NCBI GenBank assembly: GCA_934277865.1
Contig: CAKQVW010000172.1
Coordinates: 1-6,358, forward strand
Source of the DNA: an uncultured Pseudobdellovibrionaceae bacterium
GTDB taxonomy: Bacteria > Bdellovibrionota > Bdellovibrionia > Bdellovibrionales > JAMPXM01
Direction: 5' to 3'
DNA: 6,358 nt
The number at the start of each line of letters is the position of its first letter. The stretch's first letter is position 1. Positions 5,781 to 6,358 of the stretch are shown piece after piece. The notes beneath the pieces are model-generated. The model was not told the origin of the DNA. It did not search any database and was given only the letters and a program-made list of their open reading frames with translations. The position numbers were made by a program, and so were the translations under genes.

Positions 5781-5946
5781 CGCGGATTTTTAAGAGGAGA
5801 AATACTCGTGAGCGGTGAGGTCGAAGGGGCTAAACGACCAAACCGCGAGGGCACGAGAAAATTTTAAGAAGGAACATAAGTGAGTCGTGGCCCACAGACG
5901 ACGACTCTCAAGCCCACCCTGGGAGGGGAACCTCCCAGGGTTTTTT
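5781..5946 (+). ncRNA. Candidate structured small RNA ending in an intrinsic terminator
   Basis: Two hairpins precede a strong terminator. The first spans 5805-5857: CTCGTG/CACGAG (5805-5810, 5852-5857), GCGGT/ACCGC (5812-5816, 5842-5846) and GGTCG/CGACC (5819-5823, 5835-5839) stack coaxially around a purine-rich 11-base loop, 16 pairs in all. The second is GAGTCGT/ACGACTC (5882-5888, 5901-5907). Purine-rich unpaired segments with GGA lie before and between them (5794-5800, 5869-5874), and GGA also occurs in the terminator loop; this layout recalls CsrA-sequestering RNAs. The 5' end is a guess, since no good promoter was found, so this could equally be the 3' tail of a longer transcript. A 19-codon frame (GTG 5808 to TAA 5867) with AGGAG eight bases upstream overlaps the first hairpin and is an alternative reading. 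I recognise no known RNA family. Confidence 0.4.
5916..5946 (+). terminator. Intrinsic (Rho-independent) terminator
   Basis: ACCCTGGGAGG (5916-5926) pairs with CCTCCCAGGGT (5931-5941) around a GGAA tetraloop, a perfect GC-rich stem, and a run of six T residues (5941-5946) follows at once. It stops plus-strand transcription arriving from the upstream side, either from the second flagellin region or from a small RNA starting nearer. It is the clearest terminator in the window. Confidence 0.9.
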
Positions 5947-5969
5947 CATTGCCCAAACGGTCCTCTCAG

Positions 5970-6027
5970 CTCGACCTTGGACTGCGTCTCGGACTGAGAC
6001 GAAATTGTCGAGTTCGCAGACCTCGAC
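5970..6027 (+). repeat. Triple CTCGAC/GTCGAG element with two alternative pairings
   Basis: CTCGAC (5970-5975), GTCGAG (6007-6012) and CTCGAC (6022-6027) allow the middle element to pair with either neighbour. The first pairing encloses a smaller hairpin CGTCTC/GAGACG (5985-5990, 5996-6001). At the DNA level the second dyad flanks the putative -35 element of the next gene, so it could be an operator. No function is established. Confidence 0.35.
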
Positions 6028-6041
6028 CACAAAGCTATATC
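6013..6041 (+). promoter_or_regulatory. Weak sigma-70-like promoter for the terminal gene
   Basis: TTCGCA (6013-6018), 17 bases, then TATATC (6036-6041), matching four of six positions in each box, with the ATG of the next gene about 30 bases further. The upstream terminator makes a separate promoter for that gene likely, but this specific match is weak. Confidence 0.3.
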
Positions 6042-6072
6042 AATTTGAAATGTCCAATTGGAAAATTGAAGT

Positions 6073-6358
6073 ATGTCTCGAAATTCCAGCTTCTGGTGGT
6101 GGGGATCCCATTTTGTGATCTGTTTGGCCGTGCTTGGTACCGGCGTCGCTGCGCATGCAGTGGATGCAACCATGAAGCGCGAGCATTTTTTGGGTCGCCT
6201 CAAAATTGAATTGAGGAAAAACCTCTGCGAAGAGGGTGGGTTCACCGACTGTTTTGCGGTCTCGAAATCCCAGTGCGAAGACTTTGTGACCGGTCAGTTT
6301 GATCGCTGCTCCGACAAAGTCAAAACAGGTGCTCGTGTCTCATTGGTCGGTGAGGATC
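6073..6358 (+). CDS. Secreted cysteine-containing protein of unknown function (partial, runs off the end)
   Basis: From the ATG at 6073 the frame stays open for 95 codons to the window edge. The N-terminus (MSRNSSFWWWGSHF, then VICLAVLGTGVAAHA) is a Sec signal peptide with a probable cut after AHA at residue 29; the run of three tryptophans before the hydrophobic core is unusual. The mature part starts with a charged helix (MKREHFLGRLKIELRKN) followed by four cysteines at 52, 60, 68 and 79 in the pattern C-x7-C-x7-C-x10-C, with aromatic residues near them (F57, F61, F71, F76). The even spacing suggests a small disulfide-bonded helical unit in the periplasm or outside the cell. A GGAAA at 6060-6064, eight bases before the ATG, serves as ribosome binding site. 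I do not recognise the family. It is separated from the flagellin by a strong terminator, so it is probably an independent unit. Confidence 0.75.
   Translation, partial: MSRNSSFWWWGSHFVICLAVLGTGVAAHAVDATMKREHFLGRLKIELRKNLCEEGGFTDCFAVSKSQCEDFVTGQFDRCSDKVKTGARVSLVGED

Larger units (their letters stand above)
5548..6072 (+). other. 525-base non-coding, hairpin-rich stretch after the second flagellin
   Basis: I find no convincing protein gene here. It holds three consecutive hairpins (5570-5686), a possible small RNA with an intrinsic terminator (5781-5946), a set of CTCGAC/GTCGAG repeats (5970-6027) and a weak promoter for the next gene. Open frames across it (for example 5555-5752 and 5880-6209) run through these hairpins or through the terminator and into the next gene in another frame. 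Confidence 0.7.

Noticed and set aside
5781..5946. Known c-di-GMP riboswitch (GEMM-I type), including the riboswitch-like abundant RNA reported from Bdellovibrio
   Set aside because: The conserved core segments of that class (such as the GACGCAAAGCC-like strand) are not visible here.
5880..6209. 109-codon open frame starting with GTG after an AAGGA
   Set aside because: It reads straight through a perfect intrinsic terminator and then overlaps the signal-peptide gene at 6073 in another frame; its composition (arginine-rich, no domain) is not gene-like.

Overview
The window reads as chromosomal DNA of a flagellated Gram-negative bacterium, most likely a member of the Bdellovibrio lineage (Bdellovibrionota) or a relative. 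The reasons are two short flagellins of 275 residues each, a PilZ-type c-di-GMP receptor next to them, several small exported proteins without recognisable family, and a moderately GC-rich base composition. Lineage is inferred from gene style only; no taxonomic marker is present.

Layout. Positions 1-49 hold the first 16 codons of a minus-strand gene with a signal-peptide-like start. It diverges from a plus-strand run of three closely spaced genes, probably an operon: a MeaB-type GTPase (276-1196), an unrecognised polar protein (1226-1864) and a YcgR-like PilZ protein (1893-2645). Next comes a flagellin (2900-3727), a small exported protein (3846-4208), a 511-base non-coding stretch, a second flagellin (4720-5547), a 525-base hairpin-rich non-coding stretch, and the start of a secreted cysteine-containing protein that runs off the end (6073-6358).

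Regulation. Each flagellin has an upstream match to the flagellar sigma-28 promoter (spacing identical in both) followed by a long leader. The leader of the first flagellin has a hairpin with an ANGGAN hexaloop, the shape bound by CsrA/RsmE proteins. The leader of the second flagellin (about 280 bases) contains a 73-base rod-like stem-loop and two more hairpins, and a distal CTCCTTC exactly complementary to the flagellin Shine-Dalgarno sequence could close the whole domain over the ribosome binding site. Downstream, 5781-5946 looks like a structured small RNA or 3' transcript end finishing in a near-perfect intrinsic terminator.

How the parts fit. The PilZ protein, the two filament proteins and the structured leaders suggest a locus where motility is adjusted by c-di-GMP and after transcription. 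The MeaB gene has no visible connection to motility and its mutase partner is not in the window. All RNA structures were paired by eye; no folding energies, alignments or searches were run.
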